Notes under the pieces: model-generated
Database searches by the model: none
What the model was told of the DNA's origin: nothing
Seen by the model: only the letters and a program-made list of their open reading frames with translations
Position numbers and translations under genes: made by a program
Assembly (NCBI GenBank): GCA_965208975.1
Contig: CBDBQH010000001.1
Coordinates: 1 to 64,000 of the forward strand
From: G963663315 sp965208975
GTDB taxonomy: Bacteria > Pseudomonadota > Gammaproteobacteria > Arenicellales > Poriferihabitantaceae
Direction of reading: 5' to 3'
Length of the DNA: 64,000 nt
Shown: positions 1-6,373 of the stretch, one piece after another
Position numbering within the stretch: the first letter of the stretch is position 1
Layout: each line of letters opens with the position of its first letter

Positions 1-294
1 GCATATTCTACTACCCGCAGCATGAGTCCAATACATTATGGATGGAATGAACTGCATGTGGTTTATTTAAGTAAGGAGATGAAACCTGAAGGATTCTGGA
101 TTATTGGAGACCGCAATCGCAATATTGTTAGCAAAAATACTCCCTTGAAAGGGAAGAAGTGTCCCGACCCTGCAAGTCAACAAGCCAAGGGTTCGGGATG
201 TATTCCATTTGGTGAGAACCGGATAAATGATTTACGAAAGGTCTTGAACACTATTGCTGATATGGAAGATGTCTATCTGGCCGAGGACCCTTGA
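1..294 (+). CDS. Unknown protein, 3' part only (cut by window start)
   Basis: The frame is open from base 1, with a possible ATG at 22, and ends at a TGA at 292-294. I do not recognise the main part. It has a GWNELHVVY stretch and a Gly/Pro/Cys-rich middle (GKKCPDPASQQ, GSGCIPFGE). The last dozen residues (MEDVYLAED) look like the middle of a short type II antitoxin whose tail continues in another frame just downstream, so the end is probably a recombination junction and not the native C-terminus. Coding status is plausible but uncertain because the start lies outside the window. Confidence 0.4.
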   Translation, partial: AYSTTRSMSPIHYGWNELHVVYLSKEMKPEGFWIIGDRNRNIVSKNTPLKGKKCPDPASQQAKGSGCIPFGENRINDLRKVLNTIADMEDVYLAEDP

Positions 295-367
295 GCGCGT
301 CCGAAGCGGCGAGGAAACCACCTACACCCTTTCCGAAGTAGAACAGGAACTGGGTCTGGAAGATTGA
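260..367 (+). pseudogene. Antitoxin gene remnant (C-terminal fragment, frameshifted)
   Basis: Reading MEDVYLAED in one frame and then LERVRSGEETTYTLSEVEQE in the next gives the typical end of a small RelB/prevent-host-death-like antitoxin, finishing ELGLED before a TGA at 365-367. The two halves are in different frames, with the change near 287-292. No complete start or toxin partner is visible beside it. I infer a decayed TA remnant, in keeping with the two further TA loci within 6 kb. Family assignment rests only on the residue pattern of the last 30 residues. Confidence 0.4.
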
Positions 368-487
368 ACCTACTGGATTGAAGCCTTGATACAAACAGCC
401 GGGCAAGAGACCCAGGGGCAGATCATCGAGGAGCGCGGCGAGGTTGAGCAACCGCCACCGGCCAGCAATCAACCAGCGACCGGGCCG

Positions 488-547
488 GGTAAGAGCCTGG
501 AGCAGGTAAAGGCAGAAATGGAGCGGGACGGCTTGATTGTCCAGTAG
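488..547 (+). pseudogene. Shared 3' coding tail upstream of MORN-like copies
   Basis: An open frame without a good start (it follows the stop at 365-367) ends in KSLEQVKAEMERDGLIVQ and a TAG at 545-547. The same tail, with one substitution, recurs at 3685-3742 ahead of the third MORN-like gene. The repeated segment therefore starts inside some other gene's 3' end and carries that end along with the MORN-like gene. The upstream part of the frame (EERGEVEQPPPAS and so on) is unrecognised. Confidence 0.35.
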
Positions 548-595
548 CGCCAAGCCGGGTATATTCCCGGTTCGACCAATAACCGGGATTCAACA

Positions 596-916
596 ATGAA
601 ATTGAAAATACTGGCGGTTCTGGCATTGCTGATCATGCCACTGGCCGGGATCGCGGAAGTAATCAAACAACCGGACGGCACGGTTATAGAAGGACGAACT
701 ATAAACATCCCAGACGGCTATAAGGTATTTCACGGGAAAACAGTAATCTGGTTCCCGGGCGGTGTGGTTAGTAAAGGCATGATGGTATACGGCGAGAAAC
801 ACGGGCACTGGACACAGACAGACCCAAACGGCAAGCTACACGGGCAAGCGGTGATCGAGTCCCCGGACGGTACGGTTGAGACATTCCAGTATGTAAACGG
901 CGTAGAGCAGAACTGA
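596..916 (+). CDS. Secreted MORN-like repeat protein, short copy A (106 aa)
   Basis: The start ATG opens a clear signal peptide (MKLKILAVLALLIMPLAGIA, cleavage likely after AGIA-E). It is followed by about three imperfect repeats of the pattern PDGxV-x4-YVNG-xx-HGxx, as in the YwqK/MORN-variant family. MORN-type repeats form beta-hairpin stacks, and in bacteria they occur in secreted or surface proteins and polymorphic toxin-immunity loci. The role here is unknown. The signal peptide region and C-terminal YVNGVEQN are identical in two further copies at 2391 and 3791, so the three are paralogues or rearranged copies. Export to the periplasm or outside is inferred from the signal peptide. Confidence 0.75.
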   Translation: MKLKILAVLALLIMPLAGIAEVIKQPDGTVIEGRTINIPDGYKVFHGKTVIWFPGGVVSKGMMVYGEKHGHWTQTDPNGKLHGQAVIESPDGTVETFQYVNGVEQN

Positions 917-1366
917 TAGCGAGTTTTCCTGAAGGCAATCCGCGGTAGTGTTTCTCCATTGCCCGATTGGTTGGCGAATCTATAAACACTATTATAAAAA
1001 CATAAGTGAGTTTCTATTAAGCCATATAAGGCATCAAACATACAGCATGACTAACATCTGAATCATGGAAACACTATCGAATAATTATCCGGGTTGCCCA
1101 TGCCGGGATATCCGACAGACAAGACCGGGAAACTTGACCAGCGCGTGACCAGACTGGAATCCAGTCTGTCAACGAATTACTGAACATTTACAATTCCCGT
1201 GAAAACGGGAATCCACAGCCGACATCCGCATACGAAAATGAAACGGGCGACCACAGAGGGTCGCCCCTACGCATCATGACTCGCAACCGTCATCGTAGGG
1301 GACGGTCACTGTGCCGTCCCGCAACCGGACAGTTTGTGTGCTACAGAGCCGGACAATTCATTTGCT
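917..1366. repeat. Duplicated block of about 450 bp, copy 1
   Basis: The sequence from just after the MORN-like copy A stop to the TTTGCT near 1366 recurs almost base for base at 2518-2965 after copy B. Both contain the dispersed palindrome (around 1245-1320 here) and end in two CCGGACA-N6-TTTGCT-like motifs. The block holds no convincing gene. With copy 2 it brackets the YhaV/PrlF locus, so recombination between the copies could delete or amplify that locus. Confidence 0.85.
1245..1320. repeat. Dispersed palindromic repeat R1
   Basis: It has two tight hairpins: GGGCGACC (1245-1252) with GGTCGCCC (1259-1266), and GGGACGG (1299-1305) with CCGTCCC (1314-1320). CCCCTACG (1264-1271) also pairs with CGTAGGGG (1294-1301). 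Related copies lie at 2845-2919, 5064-5142, 6014-6083 and, inverted, 27641-27700, with partial copies near 50785 and 52884. The structure resembles REP or MITE-like elements. No mobilising enzyme is visible nearby. Confidence 0.8.
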
Positions 1367-1368
1367 AT

Positions 1369-1866
1369 CTACAATAGCTTTTTGGTGATGTCATTGAAGC
1401 GGATCAAGTCCCCCTTTGCTTCTTTGAGTAGTTGTTTCCAGCTATCAGGTGGATACCCATTGTTGAGCATTTTCCGAAAGACGCGATAGGCATCAGTTTT
1501 ACTGCCGTACGCTCTTTTGTTTTTTTCATCGTTGACCCAGACAAATACGATAATTTTCGCGGCTGAGTCAAACCGGAAAAACAAACGATATTGCTGAAAG
1601 AATCTGGCGCGAAACCAATGTTTGTGATTATCACCCAAAGTCAAGCCTTGTCGATACTCAGAACTGGCTGGATCATTGGGAATGACATCAAAAGCCAGCT
1701 TGGCAATTGCAGCCAGTCGTTTAGTTGCATTCTTTCCAATGTAATTGATTGGGTCCCTTCTTTTTAGTTCTTCCACTTTTTCGATGAGCGTACTGATTTC
1801 ATCAAGAAATAATGGATGAGCGAAAATCGTCCAGCCGTTGATCACGATATTGGTGTTTTTCGACAA
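1369..1866 (-). CDS. yhaV: YhaV-family toxin
   Basis: The 165-residue protein matches the YhaV pattern: INGWTIFAHPLFLDEISTLI at the start, then a RelE-fold core with WFRARFFQQYRLFFRFD and the C-terminal VWVNDEKNKRAYGSKTDAYRVF stretch with GYPPDSW. YhaV of E. coli is a ribosome-dependent mRNA endonuclease neutralised by PrlF. It starts two bases after the prlF stop, so the pair is an operon with the antitoxin first. Length is close to family norm and the frame is intact. Identification is by recognition of these motifs. Confidence 0.9.
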   Translation of the reverse strand: MSKNTNIVINGWTIFAHPLFLDEISTLIEKVEELKRRDPINYIGKNATKRLAAIAKLAFDVIPNDPASSEYRQGLTLGDNHKHWFRARFFQQYRLFFRFDSAAKIIVFVWVNDEKNKRAYGSKTDAYRVFRKMLNNGYPPDSWKQLLKEAKGDLIRFNDITKKLL

Positions 1867-1868
1867 AA

Positions 1869-2198
1869 CTATTCATCCATGTCATTAAGATGGGCATCCA
1901 GGTCAATTTCAATATCGCCGACCAGGTTTTGAATGCGAGATACTAATTCTGGTGTCACTGCCTCCAGGCGCTGTGGGTTTTGCTGAATGTCGTTCGTCAA
2001 AAACGTTAAAAACTCACCTAAAGCAGGATCGGTTTCATTTTGGTCCGCGCGAGATAGTAGTACATTGCCATCAGACTGGATTGTATAGCGAATTTTTTCG
2101 CGCTTGCTGAGACGTAAGGCTTTGCGCACAGCATCGGGTACTGTGGTTTGGTAGCGGTCAGTCAGAGTAGATTCGCTTACTAATAGTGTATTTGCCAT
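1869..2198 (-). CDS. prlF: PrlF-family antitoxin
   Basis: The start is taken at the internal ATG at 2198 (MANTLLVSESTLTDRYQTTV), because the frame upstream runs into the operator palindrome. The N-terminal 50 residues have the AbrB/SpoVT swapped-hairpin pattern (STLTDRYQTTVPDAVRKALRL), which binds DNA. The acidic C-terminus (DIEIDLDAHLNDMDE) would wrap the toxin. In E. coli PrlF neutralises YhaV and the complex represses its own promoter. A perfect 18-bp-arm inverted repeat lies 34 bp upstream of this start and is the obvious candidate operator. Confidence 0.88.
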   Translation of the reverse strand: MANTLLVSESTLTDRYQTTVPDAVRKALRLSKREKIRYTIQSDGNVLLSRADQNETDPALGEFLTFLTNDIQQNPQRLEAVTPELVSRIQNLVGDIEIDLDAHLNDMDE

Positions 2199-2231
2199 GG
2201 TTATAATCTCCAGCATGGTAAAGTTGGTTCG

Positions 2232-2271
2232 CACTTGACAAGGTAATGCAAGCGCATTACCTTGTCAAGTG
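2232..2271. promoter_or_regulatory. 18-bp-arm perfect palindrome at the prlF-yhaV promoter
   Basis: CACTTGACAAGGTAATGC (2232-2249) is followed by AAGC and then its exact reverse complement (2254-2271). Each arm carries TTGACA, so a -35 box faces both ways. On the minus strand TTGACA (2268-2263) is followed after 17 bp by a weak -10 (TACCTT, 2245-2240). The position suggests autoregulation by the TA complex and possibly divergent transcription toward the MORN-like copy at 2391. Confidence 0.75.
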
Positions 2272-2390
2272 AAGATCGGGTCGTGTCAGCGCAATTCTAA
2301 AATGTCCCCTTTTTTATTAGGGGGGATTGATGGACAAGGGGGTCATCATGGTTATATTCCGATTCGAACAATAATCGAGCATTCAACAAT

Positions 2391-2517
2391 GAAATTGAAA
2401 ATACTGGCGGTTCTGGCATTGCTGATCATGCCACTGGCCGGGATCGCGGAAGTAATCAAACAACCGGACGGCACGGTTGAGACATTCCAGTATGTAAACG
2501 GCGTAGAGCAGAACTGA
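2391..2517 (+). CDS. MORN-like copy B, collapsed to 42 codons
   Basis: The signal peptide of copy A is kept intact, but the repeat region is gone. The frame passes from VIKQPDGTV straight to ETFQYVNGVEQN and the stop. Compared with copy A, exactly the bases between two near-identical CCGGACGGyACGGTT repeats are missing (192 bp, in frame). The product would be a signal peptide plus about 20 residues, so it is probably a deletion derivative without function, although translation is still possible. Confidence 0.65.
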
Positions 2518-2965
2518 TAGCGAGTTTTCCTGAAGGCAATCCGCGGTAGTGTTTCTCCATTGCCCGATTGGTTGGCGAATCTATAAACACTATCATAAAA
2601 AATAAGTGAGTTTCTATTAAGCCATATAAGGAATCAAACATACAGCATGTCTAACATCTGAATCATGGAAACACTATCGAATAATTATCCGGGTTGCTCA
2701 TGCCAGGACATCCGACAGACAAGACCGGGGAACTTGACCAGCGCGTGACCAGACTGGAATCCAGTCTGTCAACGAATTACTGAACATTTACAATTCTCGT
2801 GAAAACGGGAATCCACAGCCGACATCCGCATACGAAAATGAAACGGGCGACCACAGAGGGTCGCCCTACGCATCATGACTCGCAACCGTCATCGTAGGGG
2901 ACGGTCACTGTGCCGTCCCGCAACCGGACAGTTTATGTGCTACAGAACCGGACAACTCATTTGCT
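2518..2965. repeat. Duplicated block of about 450 bp, copy 2
   Basis: This is the near-identical partner of 917-1366, with only a few substitutions and short indels (for example the A-run near 2598). It contains palindromic repeat R2 at 2845-2919, in which one C of the first hairpin is lost, and ends in the CCGGACA-N6-TTTGCT motif pair. It contains no gene. Confidence 0.85.
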
Positions 2966-3013
2966 CGCTACAAGCGCATCTGGGATTACTTGCGGCGAAA
3001 AAGATTATCGGAT

Positions 3014-3649
3014 ATGAATGTCGGAGTAATTGATATAGGGAGCCCGGAAAAAGGCAACATCGGGTGGGCGGTCGACGGAACTATGACAAAAACCGGGAAT
3101 GATCTGGATGAAGGTATACGGGTATTCGCAGACGCTCTTAAGGATGCCCCTCTGGCACCCGGGTTCGAGGCACCCATGTTCGTGCCCATGCGAGATAAGG
3201 CAGTTTGCCTGACAAAAGGGCGAAATGGAGAAGGCAACAAAGCGTTTTCAGCTGGGGCTGGCGCGACAGTCCTTGTCACATCCACAGTAGTGGTGCCTTA
3301 TGTGCTCCGTGGTTTACGAAAAGCCGTCCCGGACGCGATCGCTACCGTGAAGTGGCAGGGCTGGCCGCATGACGGAACCATGTCGCGCCAATTACTACTC
3401 TTTGAAGCGTTTGTCAGTGGGGGACAGCCGCATATTGATGCCGCCAAGTCAGCAGCCCAAGAGTTGAACAAGAGACTTAAAACCGGGAATCCAATCAAGT
3501 CGGATGTGGCGGTGGGTGATGTGGATGAAAGTTTCAACATTCTCGGGGCTATGATGATACGTACTGGCTGGGCAAAGTGCACAGATGTGCTCAAGCAGCC
3601 GTGTCTGGTGGTAAAACCTTCACCACAAAAAGAAACACTCCGTTCATAA
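3014..3649 (+). CDS. DUF429-like putative RNase H-fold protein
   Basis: The start is set at ATG 3014. A TTG at 2990 in the same frame would add eight residues. The opening MNVGVIDIGSPEKGNIGWAV fits the first strand and turn of RNase H/actin-like folds, as in DUF429 proteins (D at the end of strand 1). Later segments include a VTSTVVVPYVLRGLRKAVPD helix and, near the end, VAVGDVDESFNILGAMMIR, where an acidic cluster could be part of a metal site. Function is not known to me and the family call is tentative. It sits between the second duplicated block and the shared tail of the large MORN-like copy. Confidence 0.55.
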   Translation: MNVGVIDIGSPEKGNIGWAVDGTMTKTGNDLDEGIRVFADALKDAPLAPGFEAPMFVPMRDKAVCLTKGRNGEGNKAFSAGAGATVLVTSTVVVPYVLRGLRKAVPDAIATVKWQGWPHDGTMSRQLLLFEAFVSGGQPHIDAAKSAAQELNKRLKTGNPIKSDVAVGDVDESFNILGAMMIRTGWAKCTDVLKQPCLVVKPSPQKETLRS

Positions 3650-3684
3650 AATTCTGTTAGGAGACGAGGGGTGACCGGAAAGGA

Positions 3685-4025
3685 TAAGAGCATGGAGCAG
3701 GTAAAGGCAGAAATGGAGCGGGACGGCTTGATTGTCCAGTAGCGCCAAGCCGGGTATATTCCCGGTTCGACCAATAACCGGGATTCAACAATGAAATTGA
3801 AAATACTGGCGGTTCTGGCATTGCTGATCATGCCACTGGCCGGGATCGCGGAAGTAATCAAATTACCGGACGGTACGGTTATAGAAGGCCGAACTATAAA
3901 CACCCCAGACGGCTATAAGGTATTTCACGGGAAAACAGTAATCTGGTTCCCGGGCGGTGTGGTTAGTAAAGGCATGATGGTATACGGCGAGAAACACGGG
4001 CACTGGACACAGACAGACCCGGACG
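3685..4025 (+). repeat. Repeat of 490-830 (5' half of MORN-like copy A and its leader)
   Basis: From TAAGAGC at 3685 through the leader and the first 75 or so codons of the MORN-like gene, the sequence is nearly identical to 490-830. The leader contains CCGGG-TATATT-CCCGG, a short inverted repeat that could shape a promoter or the transcript start. The identity ends where the large copy enters its extra repeat units. Confidence 0.8.
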
Positions 4026-4852
4026 GTGCGGTTGCGAAAATCCCGTATGTAGACGGCAAGGAACACGGGCCAGAGGTGTGGCAATTCTCGGACGGTAGGG
4101 TTAAGACAATCCCGTATGTAGACGGCAAACCACACGGGCCAGAGGTGACGGAGTACCCGGACGGTAGGGTTGAGACAACCCCGTATGTAGACGGCAAGAT
4201 ACACGGGCAAGCGGTGATCACAACCCCGGAAAGCGGGGGAAGACCCGGCGATGGCAGTGTTGAAAAAGGCGCGTATGCGAACGGCGAGCGGCACGGGCAA
4301 TGGACAAAGACATACACGGACGGCAGGGTTACGGAAAGCCAATATGTGAACGGTAAACTACACGGGCAATGGTTAATAACCTGGCCAGGCAACAAGGTTG
4401 TTGAGAAAGGCGAGTATGTGAACAATGAGCGACACGGGCAATGGATATTCAGATACTTGGGCATGGTTGAGGAAAGCCAGTATGTGAACGGCCAGATGCA
4501 CGGGCAAGTGGTGAAAAAATGGCCGGACGGTAGGGTTGATACAACCGACTACGTAGACGGCCAGAAACATGGGCAAGATGTGACGGAGTACCCGGACGGC
4601 AAGGTTGTGACAACCCCGTATGTAGACGGTGAGAAACACGGGCAAGCGGTGGCCAAATGGCCGTCCGGTACGGTTGAGACAACCCCGTATGTAGACGACC
4701 AGATACACGGGCAAGAGGTGACGGAGTTCCCGGACGGCAAGGTTGCGACAATTCAGTATGTGAACGGTAAACTACACGGGCAAACGGTGTTCGAGTCCCC
4801 GGACGGCCAGGTTGAGACAATCGAGTATGTAAACGGCGTAGAGCAGAACTGA
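3791..4852 (+). CDS. Secreted MORN-like repeat protein, long copy C (353 aa)
   Basis: It has the same signal peptide as copies A and B, followed by a regular array of about twelve units of roughly 24 residues, each ending Y-V/A-D/N-G-xx-HG, then the terminal YVNGVEQN. Units vary mainly at two to four positions after HG (PEV, QAV, QWT, QDV). This is the YwqK/MORN-variant repeat type, and the product should be an elongated beta-solenoid exported through Sec. No catalytic domain is present. One unit is longer (TTPESGGRPGDGSVEKG). Exact function is unknown; surface adhesion or binding is only a guess. Confidence 0.8.
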   Translation: MKLKILAVLALLIMPLAGIAEVIKLPDGTVIEGRTINTPDGYKVFHGKTVIWFPGGVVSKGMMVYGEKHGHWTQTDPDGAVAKIPYVDGKEHGPEVWQFSDGRVKTIPYVDGKPHGPEVTEYPDGRVETTPYVDGKIHGQAVITTPESGGRPGDGSVEKGAYANGERHGQWTKTYTDGRVTESQYVNGKLHGQWLITWPGNKVVEKGEYVNNERHGQWIFRYLGMVEESQYVNGQMHGQVVKKWPDGRVDTTDYVDGQKHGQDVTEYPDGKVVTTPYVDGEKHGQAVAKWPSGTVETTPYVDDQIHGQEVTEFPDGKVATIQYVNGKLHGQTVFESPDGQVETIEYVNGVEQN

Positions 4853-5195
4853 TAGCGGGTTTTCCTGAAGGCAAAATTAGATAGTTTTTATTTTAATATC
4901 TTTCTCTTTGATAACATGTACTACCATTGAATTGAAACCGCGAAGGCAGCAAAGCGACCGGTTGAGTTGTTGCTACATACAGGTGTTGATGGTGCCTGCG
5001 GTTACTCTGTCGTTCCCGTGAAAACGGGAATCCACAGCCGATATCTACATACGAAAATGAAACGGGCGACCACAGAGGGTCGCCCCTACGCATCATGACT
5101 CGCCGCACCCTTCATCGTAGGGGACGGTCACTGTGCCGTCCCGCAACCGGACAGTTTGTGTGCTACAGAGCCGGACAACTCATTTGCTCTTGATA
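4853..5195. other. Gene-free stretch with dispersed repeat R3
   Basis: I see no coding frame here. The first 150 bases are AT-rich and unremarkable. From about 5008 the sequence matches the 3' part of the duplicated blocks: R3 hairpins at 5064-5142, then two CCGGACA-N6-T(G/T)TGCT motifs up to about 5188. Confidence 0.7.
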
Positions 5196-5489
5196 TTATT
5201 GTAGTTCCAAATGCAATGTGCGACCCACTGCTCTCGCTGCACGCGCCAGGGTAGCCAGGGTCACATTGTCCTTTTCCGGGTCAAGCAGTCGGTCGAGTTG
5301 TGATCGGCTGGTATCCAGACGCCGGGCCATTTCGATCTTGGTTATATTTCTCCGTTTCATTTCGGTGGCCAGTTGATAAGCAAGTACGCGCTTGATGGCT
5401 CGTTCGGTAGTTTCCTCAAGTGTGCCTTGCTCTTTAAGGAAGTCCTCGAAAAGCTGGCCAGCTTTTCCTCTCTCAATGTCTTCGCTCAT
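5196..5489 (-). CDS. HigA-like XRE antitoxin
   Basis: The 97-residue protein has a helix-turn-helix in its second half (TKIEMARRLDTSRSQLDRLLDPEKDNVTLATLARAARAVG), typical of XRE-type antitoxins encoded downstream of a RelE/HigB-like toxin. Its ATG overlaps the stop of the toxin frame (ATGA, 5486-5489), so translation is coupled. It would neutralise the toxin and repress the operon from the palindrome at 5846-5863. The frame is intact although the toxin is not, so it may persist as a solitary antitoxin. Confidence 0.85.
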   Translation of the reverse strand: MSEDIERGKAGQLFEDFLKEQGTLEETTERAIKRVLAYQLATEMKRRNITKIEMARRLDTSRSQLDRLLDPEKDNVTLATLARAARAVGRTLHLELQ

Positions 5490-5837
5490 ATCAAACCTCT
5501 CATTCGTCTCACGGCAATGATAATTTCTCTATCCTGCACCGCCTGGCTTTTCTTGATGAATCCCTGCAACAAGACCATGTTACCCTTATGGGCGCAAAAG
5601 AACACGCGGGCGATACGACCACTATTCAGGTTGCTCCTGATCTCCCAAAGCCCATTATGGCCTTTGATAGACCGGCAAAGTGGCATGCCAACCAGCCCAG
5701 CCGAATTCTGCTGTCCTGATATCGTCCCCGATGATTTTGCGGTCTTCGGCTGACAGAGACAATAGCCAATCCCGGACTGGTTGGTTCCCGGCATCGGTCT
5801 CAAAGAACTTTGCCTGGAATTGTTTCATCATCGTCAC
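5486..5837 (-). pseudogene. HigB/RelE-like toxin, frameshifted
   Basis: The first part (MKQFQAKFFETDAGNQPVRD to IRTAEFGW) and the second part (VGMPLCRSIKGHNGLWEIRS, then GRIARVFFCAHKGNMVLLQG) are consecutive pieces of a phage Gp49/HigB-type toxin of the RelE superfamily. They lie in different frames. Dropping one G from the GGG at 5696-5698 restores EFGW-LVGMPLCRS without a stop. The toxin is therefore inactivated by a one-base insertion, unless it is a sequencing error. The probable start is ATG 5828. Confidence 0.82.
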
Positions 5838-5845
5838 GAGCTAAA

Positions 5846-5863
5846 TGTACCAAAAAAGGTACA
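5846..5863. promoter_or_regulatory. Operator-like palindrome upstream of the higBA-type pair
   Basis: TGTACCAAAAAAGGTACA is a perfect 6-bp-arm inverted repeat with an A6 spacer, 9 bp upstream of the first start of the toxin frame. This is the expected place for HigA-type autoregulation. No clear -10/-35 pair was assigned. Confidence 0.55.
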
Positions 5864-5879
5864 AAACAGCAAACGTAAC

Positions 5880-6290
5880 GCGAATTGTGTCAGCGCGAAT
5901 TGACTGCAAAGAGCAAATTCTCTTCAGATGGATTAGATCGGATTTTCTGATGGAAAATAGCGATAGTATTTTTTGTCATGATAATCTATTATGTCAAGGG
6001 CAGGCTCTGATCGGGGCCGGGGCAAGCCCTACGCATCATGACTCGCATCCCTTCATCGTAGGGGACGGTCACTGTGCCGTCCCGCAACCGGACAGTTTAT
6101 GTGCTACTCAACCGGACAACTCATTTGCTCGCTACAAGGACGAATCAAGGTATCATAATAGCGGACAATTCATTTGCTATAAAACCGGACAAGTCTATTT
6201 GCTCTTAACAGGTGTTATGGAATCTCGACAAAGACCTGATATTATTTTCCAACCTGGGCCTGAAAGATTGAGCTCACCCGTGACTCCTAA
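5880..6290. other. Gene-free stretch with repeat R4 and four CGGACA-TTTGCT motifs
   Basis: An open frame crosses this stretch but is made of repeat sequence, so I do not call it a gene. Palindromic repeat R4 (6014-6083) has a variant first hairpin (GGGCCGGGGCAAGCCC). After it come four copies of CGGACA-N6/7-TTGCT-like units at about 6087-6105, 6111-6129, 6161-6178 and 6184-6203. Confidence 0.65.
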
Positions 6291-6292
6291 AA

Positions 6293-6367
6293 GAAACATT
6301 CGTTTCATAAGATATTGACAAGGAAACGATCGTTTCTTAAACTTCGGGATTAAGAAACGAGCGCTTC
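6293..6367 (+). promoter_or_regulatory. fic promoter with three phased palindromic operators
   Basis: TTGACA (6315-6320) and TAAACT (6338-6343) are separated by 17 bp and form a good sigma-70 promoter. Three related inverted repeats overlap it: GAAACATTCGTTTC (6293-6306), GAAACGATCGTTTC (6323-6336, perfect, filling the spacer) and GAAACGAGCGCTTC (6354-6367, just downstream of the start point). Their starts are 30 and 31 bp apart, about three helical turns. The natural candidate repressor is the adjacent Fic protein, whose C-terminus looks like a winged helix. Confidence 0.75.
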
Positions 6368-6373
6368 ACAGCC

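Noticed and set aside
1183..1370. Possible CRISPR-like array from recurring hairpins near 1-6 kb
   Set aside because: The repeats are widely spaced copies of one palindromic element with no regular spacers and no cas genes.
2295..2330. CCCC-TTTTTTATTA-GGGG as a terminator
   Set aside because: The stem has only four or so pairs and the T-run is in the loop, so it does not fit an intrinsic terminator.
3863..4874. Several long minus-strand frames opposite the large MORN-like gene
   Set aside because: They arise because the 72-bp repeats keep all frames open; composition (Pro/Cys/Ser-rich) and lack of starts argue against real genes.
5845..6318. A 157-codon open frame before fic
   Set aside because: It runs through palindromic repeat R4 and the CGGACA units, has mixed low-complexity composition and resembles no protein family.
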